Notes: generated from the sequence alone by a model not told the origin. Positions 11,363-23,628 are shown, counted from the stretch's first letter. The stretch: DNA of 64,000 nucleotides from Aldrovandia affinis (GCA_029706075.1 JAINUG010000325.1:577501-641500); one strand, 5' to 3'. Translations and numbers: made by a program.

Positions 11363-12399
11363 CCTCAGAGGGCCTCAGAAAGAGAGTAGTGAGTGCACAT
11401 CAGTCTGGAGAAGGATATAAAATCATATCAAAAAGACTTGGGCTCCATCAGTCCACTGTGAGACAAATAATATAGAAATGGAGTGTTTAACACGACAGCA
11501 ACTCTGCCTAGAAGTGGCCGTCCTTCTAAAATATCACCAAGAGCCACAAAAAATAATAATAAGTCAAGTAAAAAGCAACCCAAGAATATTATCCAGGGAT
11601 CTACAAGCCTCCCTTGCTACACCTGATGTCATTGCGCATCCATCAATAATAATAAGAACGCTGAATAGAACTGCCATGCAAGGGTAGCCTGGAAGAAGCC
11701 ACTGCTGTCTAAAAATAACCAAGCTTCATGTCTTAAGTTTGTCAGAGATCACCTGGATATACCTGAAGGTTTAGGTCACAATCAAACCCAACACTGCCCA
11801 CCACCAAAAGCATGGTGGCGGGAGTGTCATGATCTGGGGCTGATTTTCTTCCTCTGGGCCTGGACGACTTGACATCATTAAGGGAACCATGAATTCTGAG
11901 GGATATCAGAGAATTCTTGAACAGAACTTCAGGCCATCAGTCCGAGAGCTAAAATTGGGTGTTCCAACAAGACAATGATCTGAAGCATTCAAGCAAATCT
12001 ACCAAAGAATGGCTCAGGAGAAAGAAGTTCATGCCCGACAACCCTCAAACCTCACTGAATTGGCTGGGTTCTGTAAGGAGTGGGCAAGAATCCCTCAAAG
12101 AAGATGCCACAGTCTGATCAGTAGCTATAGGAGACATTTGCTGCCAGGAGATGCCACAATTGATTGAAGGGGTTCACATATTTTTGCACACAAGCATATC
12201 TGAGTTTTTGTTAAATAAACCAGTTTTGTTGAATTAACAATGAAAATATATCATATTTCTTTGTGTGTGTCCATTATTTGGGATATCTTCATTAACATTT
12301 GAGGTTTATATAAAGATTTTATATGGTTATTTTTCTATAATATATGAAAATAATGACCACCCCCTGCAGGGTTCACAAACTTTCAAGCATCACTGTATA

Positions 12400-13012
12400 T
12401 ACTCACAAGCGCATACACACTCATGCGTACATGCACACACATGTATGAACACACGCAAGCACATACACACCACAATTGTGGTAGTGATGTGTCTTTGTTT
12501 GCATCCATTCTCTTCCCCCGTCACTGCTGAGATTAGATCCAGTGACGTGCTTTTCCCACATGCCAGCGTTTTCTCTGTGATGAATGTGTCACAGTTAATG
12601 CTTGCAATGTAAACTGTAATGTGTCATTGCTGTAGATGTCGCCATAACATGTGTTCAGTAAGGGCTCGCCAATGAACCAAAAGAAGGTGAAAATCTGAAT
12701 GACTGATGAAGATTTAAGGTCATGTACGCCATATGTGAAATGCAGTCTCTGACGTGTTGATCAAATGGACAATCACTGTTTCATTGGGTTATTCTCACAT
12801 TACTCTTTGCAACTGGAAAACAGTTTTCTGCATTTATTCTGCAAATATCTGCAGGCCCCTCTTCAGTTTGTGTTTGTGTTCCATTTGAACAGGAAGCAAT
12901 GTGTCAAATCTGGTGAGCAGAGGACAGATTGTATCAGAATTACATGTTTTAAAAAATGTTTTACAATAAATACCAAATATGAAAAACCAAACAATATATG
13001 AAAATGTATTAA
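12400..13012. other. Non-coding stretch, no gene recognised
   Basis: A degenerate CA-rich tract lies at 12402-12475, followed by unique AT-rich sequence. No protein domain or RNA gene was seen. Confidence 0.5.
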
Positions 13013-13990
13013 CTAATAAGGAGTTGGGCTGCCCTTTTCCTTCTGAACAGCTTCAGTCCGTCTTGGAATGCTGTTATACAAGTTTTGAACTGTTTCTAGT
13101 GAGATATTGAAATATTTTAGGAAGGAAAGCCTCCAGTAATTTGAGAGATGAAGTCGGTGGAAATCTACTCTGCACTCTATGTTCCAGAACGTCCCATAAA
13201 GGTTCAATGATGTTTAGATCTGGTGATTAAGGAGGCCATGGAAGGTGTTTGACTTCACCCTGATGTTCATGAAACCACTATTGAATCCATTTATCAGTGT
13301 GTATGGAAGTGTTATTGTCTTGCAATATGGGAACATCCTGCACCTGGTCGACCTAAAATGGCTTTTTATTCCTTGGCAGTAGTTCAGAGTAATAATTGGA
13401 CTCAATGACTCCCACAAGTTGGCTGCTCATACCATAACAAATCCAACACCACGTGTGACAGTTGAGTTGGAAACAGGCAATGTTGGTTGAAAGCGTTCTT
13501 TGGCTTTCTCTAAACATAATCTCATCCAAATGTAGGAAAAGAGTAAAAGACGACTCATCAGACCATATCACTTTCTTCCACTGCTCAGAAGTAAAAGTTT
13601 TGCGCTCATTACAACGGGTTATGCGTTGTCACGCGTTGGCCTTGGTTACAAGTGGTTTCCGAATGGCAGGCCCACCATAAATAAAAACTTTTCAGTGGAT
13701 ACTTTTCAGCCTGTTGTTTTGTGCTTTTTAGCAACTACCCTGTTACGTTTCTGTCTAACCGTGTTGGTGAGCTTTGACTTGCAACCACTTTTCTTCTTTC
13801 CTGATGCAGTTTCTCCTTGTTTGGCATGTTCTGTAATTATTTTCGACACTGTTCCAAAGCACATTCCTGGCACATTAAATAATTTAGCAGTTTCTACGAT
13901 TGACGTACCTGCAAATCGGGCACCAACTACTTGACCTCTTTCAAAATCTCTCATGTTGCTTTAGAAATTCACACATTAAAGTGTTTATTT
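13013..13990 (-). pseudogene. Tc1-like transposase fossil (minus strand)
   Basis: Reading leftward, an ATG at 13954 begins MRDFERGQVVGARFAGTSI, a Tc1-type HTH with VSKIITEHAKQG (to about 13706). The catalytic part follows in shifted frames: WSDESSF at about 13560, and SPDLNIIEPLWD, the conserved third catalytic motif, at about 13196-13231. The frame ends EAVQKEKGSPTPY near 13013. Frameshifts between blocks make it non-functional. Clear terminal inverted repeats were not found, though candidate ends lie near 12960 and 14160. Confidence 0.75.
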
Positions 13991-15061
13991 TAAAACATCT
14001 TTTATAGCAGAAACATACCGGTAATTAGTATTTAAATTCATATGAAACACTCCTTTTGTGTATACTCCTTTTTAATTGCTTCAAAATATCTTAGTTACTA
14101 GTTACTTCAAAATGCCTTTTTCATTTGCTATCCCCTTTTTTGTCTGTGGAAATTGATGTCAGCAGAGGCGGATGAAACGTCAGCTGTTTTCTTTTGCATT
14201 ACCATTTGCAAAGTGCTCATTCTCATCTCTGAGAGCTAAGCTATTCAGGTCACCTTGAACTGAATTGCCTTCCTTTAGCATTTGATCGAGGAACTGAGCT
14301 GTTGTAAGAGCTTTTTAAACAAAGACAGACCCAACAAAACCTCTGACCAGGATACCAGATGCTGTAGTGTGGATCGAGGGTGGAAGAGCCACACGCAGAT
14401 TTCACGAATATCTCAAAACTGACCACGAGTGATCAGCCACTAAGTCTGCGAACAGATTAGGGAACAGGGGAAAAAATGGCAAATAAAAGAAAACTCCGGG
14501 CACAAAAAGTCCACGGAAAATAAATCAACAGAAAACAACCCAATAAGGACAAGAACTCTTCAACGAAGAGGTAAGAAACTAAAATGACTTTAGAGACTTT
14601 AGCTCTGGGAATCCGTGACAGATGCGGCCACCGCCAAATACTTTCTCCTATTTCTCTGACTCAAAATGACTTGCAGAACATCAGTGCAATAAAAGTTCAA
14701 AGAAAAGTACTGACTAACTAACAGAGGCCGGAATACAAAAAATACACTGTCCATCAGATATAAACATTATACAATTATTAACATATTTCACAACTCCAAA
14801 AATCATTTCCTAGATAACAGCATATAGCTGCAGGGCACACTGTACAACAAAGTACACTGTTTGTATCTTCCTATTACAGTTGTTGCAGCTGGTAGGCATT
14901 ACAACAATTCACCAAAACAACATGAGGAATATTTTACTAACTTCACTAGGGAGACAGGCAGTTGATTTATTTTTCTTAGTGCTCGTTTTACGAAAACAGT
15001 ATTGTCTTTGTTGAGCTGTTTTACTTCAAGAGTTTCCCCCCCCGATGCTGATTCAAGAAAG

Positions 15062-15751
15062 AGAAAAAAACTGCGGACTCTGTGGCCCACCAGGACCAGG
15101 GTTGAGGAACCCCCGGACAGGACAGGGGAAATAATAACAATAATTTTTTATGTTAAAACATCTATTTACATCCTCTTTATGTGATATGACATATAAAGGG
15201 GGTGAGCCTCAGAGTCTGCATTATTCAGTCCATGAGGCTAGGTTGCCGTTGTGAAGAAAGATGTAGAGCAAACATCCAAACACACATGCTCAGTGCGCAG
15301 CACTCCACTTTGCTGTTTTTCTTCTGGAGTTTCCCCCCAGGTGCTGATTCAAGAAAGAGAAAAAACATGTTTGTGTCCAAATTTGCCCCTTTTCCACCTC
15401 CAAATCCCTGTCCGCTCGTGTCAGTGAACTGAATTTCTTTTGGGGTGGATTTCCGAAAATGGAGACGCTGCCAGGGACATTCTGGTTCCACACTGAGCCC
15501 CTGTGGCTTTGCACGTGGCTTTCTGCTGGCTTCACTTCACAGACAATTGAGCTGGACCAAGAGGAGTCCAAGGCATGAAAAAGCCAGACTGACAGAGAAA
15601 ATGTTTCCAGTATTTTATAATTTTTTTCTGAACAATCTTGAGTGGGTTATTTTTCACACAATTTACAATAATTCCCATCATTGGGGGGAAGTAAAGAAAG
15701 TAAAGACTTGAATAAGGTTTATGATGAAGTACGTGGCATATGACCAATCAT
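15062..15751. repeat. Duplicated segment, copy 1
   Basis: From GCGGACTCTGTGGCCCACC to GCATATGACCAATCATTAA this stretch is nearly identical to 18509-19231. Shared features include a 76-codon identical open frame (15202-15432 and 18650-18880), which is probably not coding. The left part begins inside a palindromic MITE-like repeat whose full form is present only in copy 2, and the junction lies in a poly-A run. Confidence 0.85.
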
Positions 15752-16319
15752 TAATTTTTTGTAGTGCTCGTTTTATGAAAACTGTATTGTCTTTGTCTTA
15801 TATGCTGAAGATTTGGAGCTCTGTTGACATTTGAGGAGAAAGTGTGTTTGTCAAGCACAATTGGGCATTTTGACTCAACCGGCTGTTCCATTGTGACACA
15901 AATCCAAACTAATCACGCATCCTCCATGATGTTTTTTATAACTAAATGGTAACCAGCAGGAGATGTCGGCAGTAAGTTTGTATGTGGCATGCCTGGAACG
16001 TTTTTCTGTGACTTTGACATAACTTGTTAGGAACAGTAAGATTGTTCGGGGAATGTTGTCATAAAATGTTATCTTGCAGCCAAAGGTAAATCGAACCAGA
16101 ATCTCCCCAATGTTCTTGAAACATTTTGTGACTTTTCATCCGACGTTTATTTAAAATGAACAAAAAATGGAAGCACCAATGCAAAGTCACTTACACTTTG
16201 AGTATTTGAGAATTAAAACAAGCAAATTATATAGTTTTGCAGAAAGAGTTTTGTTATTGATACATAGCCTTTAAGTTTTGATCAGTGTGTCCAAAGTACT
16301 CGCTTTTGTGTGTAAACAA

Positions 16320-17600
16320 TTGAGAAAAACTGTAATAATTTTGGGCCACCCCATCTGGCCAGTATGGCCTGTAAGCGCTGTGGCATAGTCTAACAGTAAC
16401 TGGTATTCTACAGCTGGAATACAACACCGCTCTTCCACCAGAAGGTCAATCCACTCACACTTGGTTAATGACTGTTTGTTGAAAATGCTGTCTCAGGCAT
16501 TGTTCCAGAATCTCCCATAAATGCTCTATTTGGTTGAGATCAAATCAAATCAAATCAAATCAAATGTATTTGTATAGCGCTTTTCACAATAGAATTGTCA
16601 CAAAACGCTTAACAGAGGGGGAACCCAGGCCTAGACCCCCCCAAAAGCAAGCCTAAAGGCAACAGTGGCAAGGAAAAACTCCCTTGGTAGGGAGAAACCT
16701 TGGGAGGAACCAGACTAAAAAGGGGGGGAGCCCATCCTCTTCTGGCCGGCACAGGGTATGTCCAAAAAAGACCATGTCATGTTCAGTTCAAGGTGGCTCA
16801 GGGCTGAAAGACTTTGACCCTCCTGAGTTAGGTAGTCAGCGGGGGCTAAACCACGCGGAGAGGGTCAGATCCAGGAACTGGGGTTGGCGTGGGGGTGAGG
16901 GTTGATGGGGGCAGCTCACACTTCTCGCAGGATCTAGGGCTCGGGGGCAGGTGCCAGAGGCCGAGGCAGAGAAGAGAACATGCAGTCAGAAAAAAAAGCA
17001 GTGCTATAGCCAGTAGCATTATGTAAGAGCAGGGGAGCACAAGCATAGGAAATATACAGATAGCCCCAACAGGTGTAAGCTATGGCAGCATACCTATTAG
17101 GAGAGGGACAGAGAAAACACGTAGCCATGAGAGTTCCAAACCATCCACACCTGATCAAGGATAACCAGCCTAACAGTGGTGGTGACACATTGAGGAGGTG
17201 ACAGTATGGAAAGTTTCTCACTCCATAAGACACTAGGGCACGGCCTTCTCCATCTCTCCACTTAGACTATGTTTGGCAGTAGGCTAGGCTGAAAAGATAT
17301 GTTTTTAATCTACACTTAAAAATTGAAACTTTGACTGAGAAGGCCATGAGGTATGGATGCTCATCAAACCATTGGGCGACGACTCGTGCTCTGTGGATGG
17401 AGCATTGTCATCTTGGAAGACACCTCTCTCTACAGGAAACAAATGCTTTCACCATTGGGTGAAGATGATCACTCAGTACCATTAAGTAAAAATTGGCATC
17501 AACCTTGTCTTCTAAGGGTATGAGTGCATCCAAACCATGGTAGGACCCCACCCCACATGGTTACGTAACCACAAGGACCCTGCACCGTTGGAACAATGCT
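16320..17600 (-). mobile_element. Tc1-like fossil split by a LINE tail
   Basis: The text at about 16500-16542 (TCTCCCATAAATGCTCTATTTGGTTGAGATC) resembles the minus strand of Tc1 transposase genes. It stops abruptly at an (AAATC)n tract. Matching sequence resumes near 17330 (GACTGAGAAGGCCATGAGG...). Ends and frame are not resolved and no intact enzyme motif is visible. Confidence 0.45.
16543..17330 (-). mobile_element. LINE 3'-end fragment (minus strand) with (AAATC)n tail
   Basis: (AAATC)n at 16543-16565 is followed by TGTATTTGTATAGCGCTTTTCACAATAGA and, at about 16669-16715, AAGGAAAAACTCCCTTGGTAGGGAGAAACCTTGGGAGGAACCAGAC. This is a very common teleost retroelement 3' UTR. The simple-repeat tail lies on the left, so the element points leftward. 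No coding part is retained. Confidence 0.7.
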
Positions 17601-17639
17601 GTTTCCATATTTTGTTCACTACCCTGTAAGTAAACTCGG

Positions 17640-18350
17640 ATAAGGGTATCTGACAAATAAATAAATAATACTAATATTGCAACCTGGCTTATTTTCTTCA
17701 CTTTACAGTGAGAAATGCTAATGTCTTACCTTCATTAGACCACCTTGGTGTATATATGCTGCATGAAAATAAATGAAAGCAAAGGTTTTATCATTAATCA
17801 GGACTCCTCTCTCCATAATTGACAATTATCCTTTGGCCCAGTGGAAGCCATGTTTGAATTTAGTCTAAACTGATTTAACTAGGCATAGACAGAAACTCTG
17901 ACCTAGATTTAAACCTAGCGAGGGCCACTAATTCCTTATATTTTACATTAATTTGTGTAATCATATTGTACATATTTATTTTATTTTGCCTCATTCACAA
18001 GAAACCTTGAGATGTACATAGCAAAACTTTTATTTGCAATGACTTTGTAATGGAGTCGTAGAGTGCCAGTATTAACTATAAATAATGTGTTTATTCACTG
18101 GGCATGGTCTACAGATGAAAGAATCTCTGGGCTGGGCGCTGAGCACTTTCACAGCTTTGTACAGCTTTAGCTTCATTATTATAATTTTTTTAATATTGCA
18201 AAAGTATTTAGCTGAACCTTGAGCAGTTTTTCGTTATACCATATACTCCACACTGTGAGACGACAGTACATTGGGCCCTTTCCTTTCCTTTCCTTTCTCA
18301 GAAAGCACAATGAACAACAGGTGTCTATTTCATTTGGAAGGAGGGCTTTA
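17640..18350. other. Non-coding stretch, no gene recognised
   Basis: AT-rich sequence with short random open frames only. Confidence 0.5.
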
Positions 18351-18351
18351 A

Positions 18352-18558
18352 AGCAGGGCTCCTGGAGAACCACAGGGTATGCTGGATTTGTTGTCACTCA
18401 GCACTTTTGTCATCACCCTGCACTTAATCAATCAGTTAAAGCTATTCACTGCACAGTTAACTCACCTGACCTGGTTCCTTTGGTCTGAATTGGTGGATTG
18501 TTTTAAGGTGAAAAAAACAGCGGACTCTGTGGCCCACCAGGACCAGGGTTGAGGAACC
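18352..18558. mobile_element. Palindromic MITE-like repeat
   Basis: GGGCTCCTGGAGAACCACAGGGTATGCTGG at the left faces GGCCCACCAGGACCAGGGTTGAGGAACCCC at the right as imperfect inverted ends. Between them are AACTCACCTGACCTGG and a TCTGAATTGGTGG motif typical of a widespread fish MITE. Related sequence occurs near 46185-46340 and 53210-53380. Confidence 0.45.
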
Positions 18559-19231
18559 CCTGGACAGGACAGGGGAAATAATAACAACAAAAAATGTATG
18601 TTAAAACATCTATTTACATCCTCTTTATGTGATATGACATGTAAAGGGGGTGAGCCTCAGAGTCTGCATTATTCAGTCCATGAGGCTAGGTTGCCGTTGT
18701 GAAGAAAGATGTAGAGCAAACATCCAAACACACATGCTCAGTGCGCAGCACTCCACTTTGCTGTTTTTCTTCTGGAGTTTCCCCCCAGGTGCTGATTCAA
18801 GAAAGAGAAAAAATATGTTTGTGTCCAAATTTGCCCCTTTTCCACCTCCAAATCCCTGTCCGCTCGTGTCAGTGAACTGAATTTGTTTGTGGGTGGATTT
18901 CCGAAAATGGAGAGACGCTGCCAGGGGCATTCTGGTTCCTGTGTGTGGAGACAGTCAGGCTGAACACACTGAGTCCCTGTGGCTTTGCATGTGGCTTTCT
19001 GCTGGCTTCACTTCACAGACAATTGAGCTGGACCAAGAGGAGTCCAAGGCATGAAAAAGCCAGACTGACAGAGAAAATGTTTGCAATATTTAATAGGTTT
19101 TTTGTGAACAATCTGTTGAGTGGGTTATTTTTCACACAATTTACAATAATTCCCATCATTGGGGGAAAGTAAAGAAAGTAAAGACTTGAATAAGGTTTAT
19201 GATGAAGTACGTGGCATATGACCAATCATTA
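18509..19231. repeat. Duplicated segment, copy 2
   Basis: Near-identical to 15062-15751. It differs by scattered substitutions and by an insertion around 18940-18970 (GTGTGTGGAGACAGTCAGGCTGAACA). The left edge continues into a complete MITE-like repeat, so the duplication breakpoint lies inside that repeat. Confidence 0.85.
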
Positions 19232-20740
19232 AAGACAAGCCAATGTTTGTATTGTTTTAGTATTAAATATGGTGTCAAGAACTCGGTTAACAAATTAACA
19301 TGTCTGAGCATGCAAGCCTGAATATTAAACCTCTTCTGAAGCACATAATCTGAACAATTGTATTCCCACTTTCCAAAGGCAAATCCTCATAATGTAACGT
19401 AATGTTCAGCCTCAGCTATGGTACTCAGATGACAGTGTTTTTGACTAATGGTTTACAAGCCTATTTAAAACAGATTCATCACAGTGAGAGTTTCCTTTCT
19501 GCCTTCGTTAAAAAACCTTCTGAGAAATGGAGTGTGTTGAATGGAGGAATTTTAATTAAATTGAACACTGAACTGTGTAGATGAATGAACGTCAACAGTG
19601 GCTGCTCAGCACTAGTGATTTCTGTTGTTGTGTTTGGCAACAAAAAGAGGCCTTTTAAATCAGACAGTGTTTTGGCAGTTCCAGTGAATGAAACAGTTGG
19701 CACCAATTTGAAGGGTTTACGACTGTCAAAATGATGAAGAACCCAGGAGCTGTCAGAACTGGGCTCCGACTTTATTCAGCCTGGTAGTGTAACACATCAT
19801 GTTGTCTTTGTATCATAGACAATTATACATTCATTGACTTGGTATTTTGCCATGCATCACAATGCTTTCAGATTGTGTGCGTTTTGGTTATCACTGAAAA
19901 GTAAAACCAGTAGCACACACGTCTCGCATAGAGAAAGATTACCAGGCTCCCACAATAGGTTACCTACCCCATCGTACCTACACAGACCTGAGCTCCTTGA
20001 GGCAATCAAGGAGCGCCTAATTAACATGAAAACCGGGCATGGTGTGGTTAAGGGCAATCCCTGCCCTGTGAGCCTTTCACAGCCAGATGGAGACCAGGGA
20101 TCACCCGCCGGCTCCAAACAAATCAGAAGCAAAGCGAACACGCAGATCCGAATCGATAAATTAGTAAAAACAAAAAGGGATTCTCGCACAGGTATCAATA
20201 AATCAAAGAGGAGACAGATGGATGAGCTTGTTCTAGCAGCAAGGAGTACTGAGGTGACGGTGAACGATGAACGGCCTGGCGTGCTCTGGGCGATGTTCGT
20301 CCCTGCTCACTGTGGGAGGAAATGTGGCTAAAAGAATTACTCTGAAAACCCCGGGCCCTTCCATCTTCGTGTCAGACTGCATTTCACTGACATTCGTCCC
20401 CAGGAAAGGATTTTTACATTCGCCAACCGTCTTTAACAATACACAGGGGTGTCCTTACCATCTCAATCAGGGCGGAATAGTGAGAAGGAAAAGCCCATAA
20501 GGGCTTTTGAAATATGAAAATATGCAATTATTTAGATGATATTTGATAAGCTACATCCCAGGTTTTAAATATAGAAGGATGGGATTCATTCATACATTCA
20601 ACAGAGCTTCCAGACAAAATGTTTCTAAATTGGATAAGAACTTTTGTACTTGATACTTTTTTTTATAAGTGTCTATGATTCCTCTCATTTAATTTACAGT
20701 TGCTTGTGCTTTGTTTTATTTTTTGCTATTTTGCGGTATT
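19232..20740. other. Non-coding stretch, no gene recognised
   Basis: The open frames at 19834-20500 lack any recognised domain. There is no splice-bounded exon or RNA gene I can support. Confidence 0.5.
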
Positions 20741-20744
20741 AAGT

Positions 20745-21200
20745 GCCTTGCAAAGTACCCAGACTTGCACAATTTTCACATTTTGTTGCTTTCAAGCTTT
20801 CATTTATAACACTTTTATTTAGGAAGTAATATCTGTTATAAATACAACCTACTCCACACACCTGTAAAAAAAAAACATTTAAAAAGTGAAAAAAGTATAT
20901 AGATACTTAAAATGATATAAAAATTGAAAAATGTTCATTGCAAAAGTGTTCAAAGCCTGTGCTCTCGCAGCTGTAATTTAATGCAGGTGCAAAGTATCAC
21001 CTTAATGAGCCACACAATGAGTTGATTGGCTCCTGTCTGTGTGCCATAGCAGTGATTGTCATGATTTCAGGATTAAAAACACCTGTCCTTTATCGGGTAG
21101 TGAATTTGAAGGAAATACATAAAAATGAAGAGCAAAGAGCTTTCTCGGGAAGCCAGGGATGTAGTTGAATGTGTCGAATCAAATCCTACAATTTCAAGCC
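20745..21200 (+). mobile_element. Tc1-like transposon, 5' fragment
   Basis: The start TGCCTTGCAAAGTACCCAGAC...CACATTTTGTTGC is a Tc1-type terminus. A transposase start follows at 21125 (MKSKELSREARDVVE, an HTH start), and the element stops at about 21200, just before Harbinger-like sequence. Only the 5' third remains. Confidence 0.6.
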
Positions 21201-21221
21201 ATCAATAGGTCATACTTTGGG

Positions 21222-22430
21222 CCCTATTTTCATGCCGGCGCTAAGCGGCGTTATGCCCTAGCGCAGGCGAATTGCCAGTTTCGTCTGTCGCAAACGGATC
21301 ATTTCCCGTCTCCACCGAGTTTGGCAATTTCGTGTTGCGCAATGAAGGCGTTTGCGTGACTATGCGTTGGGCAGCGCAATAGGGGGTGTGACTATGAAAA
21401 CAGCGCTATGCAAGTTTGGTGTCAAATAATGTGTTTGCGTTAACGTCCAACTAGACCACCTCTTAGCGCAAACGCTGGCGCTCTGTGCAATTTGGTGACT
21501 TTATTGATGCACACATATGAGCATAAGGTTATCTGAAATCACATGAAAATGATTTGTGAATATTGTGAATTTCCCCCCATGTTGAGGCAAATCGTCCAAT
21601 CCATGGGTAACTTGCAAGCGTAATCAATTAAGCTAAAAACAATTTCAGCACAGCTTGTTGGTTATTCAATGCACGGACATGAAAGACTGAAGCCAGCAGT
21701 CCATCCATCGCTACCGTTCAGTAAGATACACCTGTTAAATAAATATATGTTTGTATGCACATAGTTTTTCTTATGTGAAAGGGTTTTATTCTTTCCATTT
21801 GCACTACAGAAAATGCGATAGGCGATATGCTAACGCGATACCGTGAGCGATACCCTGGGTTTGGTAGCCGGTGTTTGCCAGACGGCTATCAGTTCGGCTG
21901 TACATGCAGTTTCTTCCAGTCTTGTCCAACATGCAAATTCGTTTATTACTTTTCCTACACCCGACAGCCAGCAGAGAACTAAACAGGATTTTCATACGCA
22001 ATGTGGATTCCCTGGGGTCTGCACACATGTGCAGTTGCGTGCTCCATCTGATCACGGTATCATTTATGTGAATCGGAAGGGGGTCCACTCCATTAATATC
22101 CAGGTGGTTTGTGATGCACACTCCAGGGTGACACATGTAGGCATACTGCATGACGAACATAAATGAAACAGGCCTAGTTAGAGTTGTGAGTTTGTTATGT
22201 ATTGCTTTCCATTTAACAATGACATTAAGTTAGAAGAAAATAAACTTTGTTTTTTTAAAGTTGGAAAGCCTACCTAAGTAAAAAAAAGAGATGGTCAAAT
22301 AAAACACTTTCTTTTAACAATGTAGGTCTCAAAATATAAACTCAAATCATGAAAATAACAAATTAATGTGCGCCTTGTTTTCCCCCTCTGATTCGCGCGC
22401 CAACTTTTCCGCACCTTACATGATCCTTTT
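21222..22430 (+). mobile_element. PIF/Harbinger-type element, degraded
   Basis: The left edge GGGCCCTATTTTCATGCCGGCG is a Harbinger-type terminus seen in fish, followed by CpG-rich subterminal sequence. It contains a HARBI1-like nuclease fragment (21843-22166). No matching AAAATAGGGCCC right end was found, so the right boundary is an estimate. Confidence 0.6.
21843..22166 (+). pseudogene. HARBI1-like transposase fragment
   Basis: The frame reads ...GVCQTAISSAVHAVSSSL, then SQQRTKQDFHTQCGFPGV, LRAPSDHGIIYVNRKG and HSINIQVVCDAHSRVTHVG. This is the order of the helix-turn-helix end and first catalytic blocks of HARBI1/PIF nucleases (family pattern: KQDFY..AGFPGV..IDGTH..I..P...YVNRKG.HSINVQ.VCD). 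The IDGTH box, which holds the first catalytic Asp, is reduced to CTHVQL. The C-terminal half is missing. The family is a DDE nuclease that needs a Myb-like partner. Confidence 0.75.
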
Positions 22431-23628
22431 CCCAAGAATTGGCTCTCTTGCTGATCAGTGTCATATCACCACTTTTTCTGCATATTTTTTTATTTTTTTA
22501 TTATGAATAGAAGCTTTTACATGTTCAGTTGCATGTAATTTCTGTTTTATATGTTTAGTGACAAGAAGAGTGTTGTGCTTCTTATTCTTACAAAAATGTG
22601 TATGAATTAGTATGAATATACACGTAGTGGCGTGCTGTAAAGTCCTGAATATGTTATTCTGCTTGTGGAAATAACAGGTTTCCTAATGGGTATCCTAATG
22701 GGTTTCTTAAGACTTGCCTGAACAAAACCAAGTCCTTATTTTTGCGATGGTATGTACTAAATGTAATTATTACTACTTTAAAATGTCAACGCTGAAAGCC
22801 GTTGGTTGGGGTCATCTTGTGTGCTTGGGAACGTTTAGCATTAGAAGGGGATGACTTCCTTATCTAGCTCAGCTAGTGACATATTTTTGTTCAATTCTCC
22901 TTGGTGTGTAAAAGAAAAGTGATATATTTGTACTGGGAATATTGATTATTAACATCAAACAAGCGTAAATGTGAAAGAGGGACCGTTTCTTGCCTCCCGG
23001 AATCTATGGACTGTGTGACCTCAATATACATTTATTGTCTTGTTGAAGAATTACCACAGGTATTCTTACGATAAACTGAAGAAACATCTTTTTATAGCTG
23101 GAAGTGATCCCTTACATGATTGCGTCACTTGTGCTACTGTACAACGGCATCAGTGACTGCCAAGTGTGATGAGCACATTCAAAAGAAAAATGAACAATAC
23201 AGAACTTAAAACTACACTGACGACAACTGAAGTATAGTTCCTATTATTTTAAATTATGCTGTTGATTTTTACTCAATTAAACCACTTACTGTCAATTACA
23301 TTATCTAAATTAAACCATTTACTGTATTTACATTCTCCAACGTGATGTGAAGAGACAGATCACTACAAATGGGGACACACCAGCAGGCCACTGGGGCGGG
23401 GGGTGGAATCGGTGAACTAAATGATGATCAATTCGGGAGGTGGTAATTATTATAAACAATGGGTGGTCAATTTTGTCCCTGCATCTTATTTATAGCAATC
23501 ATAACTCATATATGGTCTTTGTCCAAAATGATTCAGAACGTAGTTGGAGATGTAAATAGGAAAGCTCTCTATCAAAGCTCTCAAGTTTGCTGTTATTTCT
23601 ACCACTACTAGGCTACTACTACGATTAT
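22431..23628. other. Non-coding stretch, no gene recognised
   Basis: AT-rich sequence without supportable genes or recognised repeats. Confidence 0.5.

Larger units (their letters stand above)
10399..12170 (+). pseudogene. Transposase of the outer Tc1, split by a hAT insertion
   Basis: The ATG at 10399 reads MPGSKETSE to position 10425, where the hAT begins. After the hAT and one copy of the CCTCAGAG duplication, the same frame continues from 11371 (GLRKRVVSAHQSGEGYK..., a Tc1 DNA-binding HTH) to a TAG near 11475. Downstream, in broken frames, are SNPRILSRDLQASL (about 11570) and HGGGSVMIWG near 11810. A decayed SEAFKQIYQRM stretch lies near 11980 where the DNDPKHTS motif should be. The multiple stops show it decayed independently of the hAT insertion. 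Confidence 0.75.
8530..12395 (+). mobile_element. Old Tc1-like transposon (outer shell of a triple nest)
   Basis: The right end reads CCCTGCAGGGTTCACAAAC...CATCACTG followed by TA (12396-12397), a Tc1-type terminus (inverted: CAGTGATGCTTGAAAGTTTG). The left end is eroded; sequence around 8530-8580 (GGAGTGAACCCCTTGTGC) looks like the matching terminus, so the start is approximate. Two younger elements interrupt it, at 8797-10270 and 10426-11362. Removing them leaves about 1.45 kb, the normal Tc1 length. The transposase starts at 10399 and resumes at 11371. Confidence 0.75.

Noticed and set aside
15202..15432. A conserved small gene, because the same 76-residue frame occurs at 18650-18880
   Set aside because: Identity is explained by DNA-level duplication of the whole segment, including non-coding flanks. 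The peptide is low complexity with no domain.
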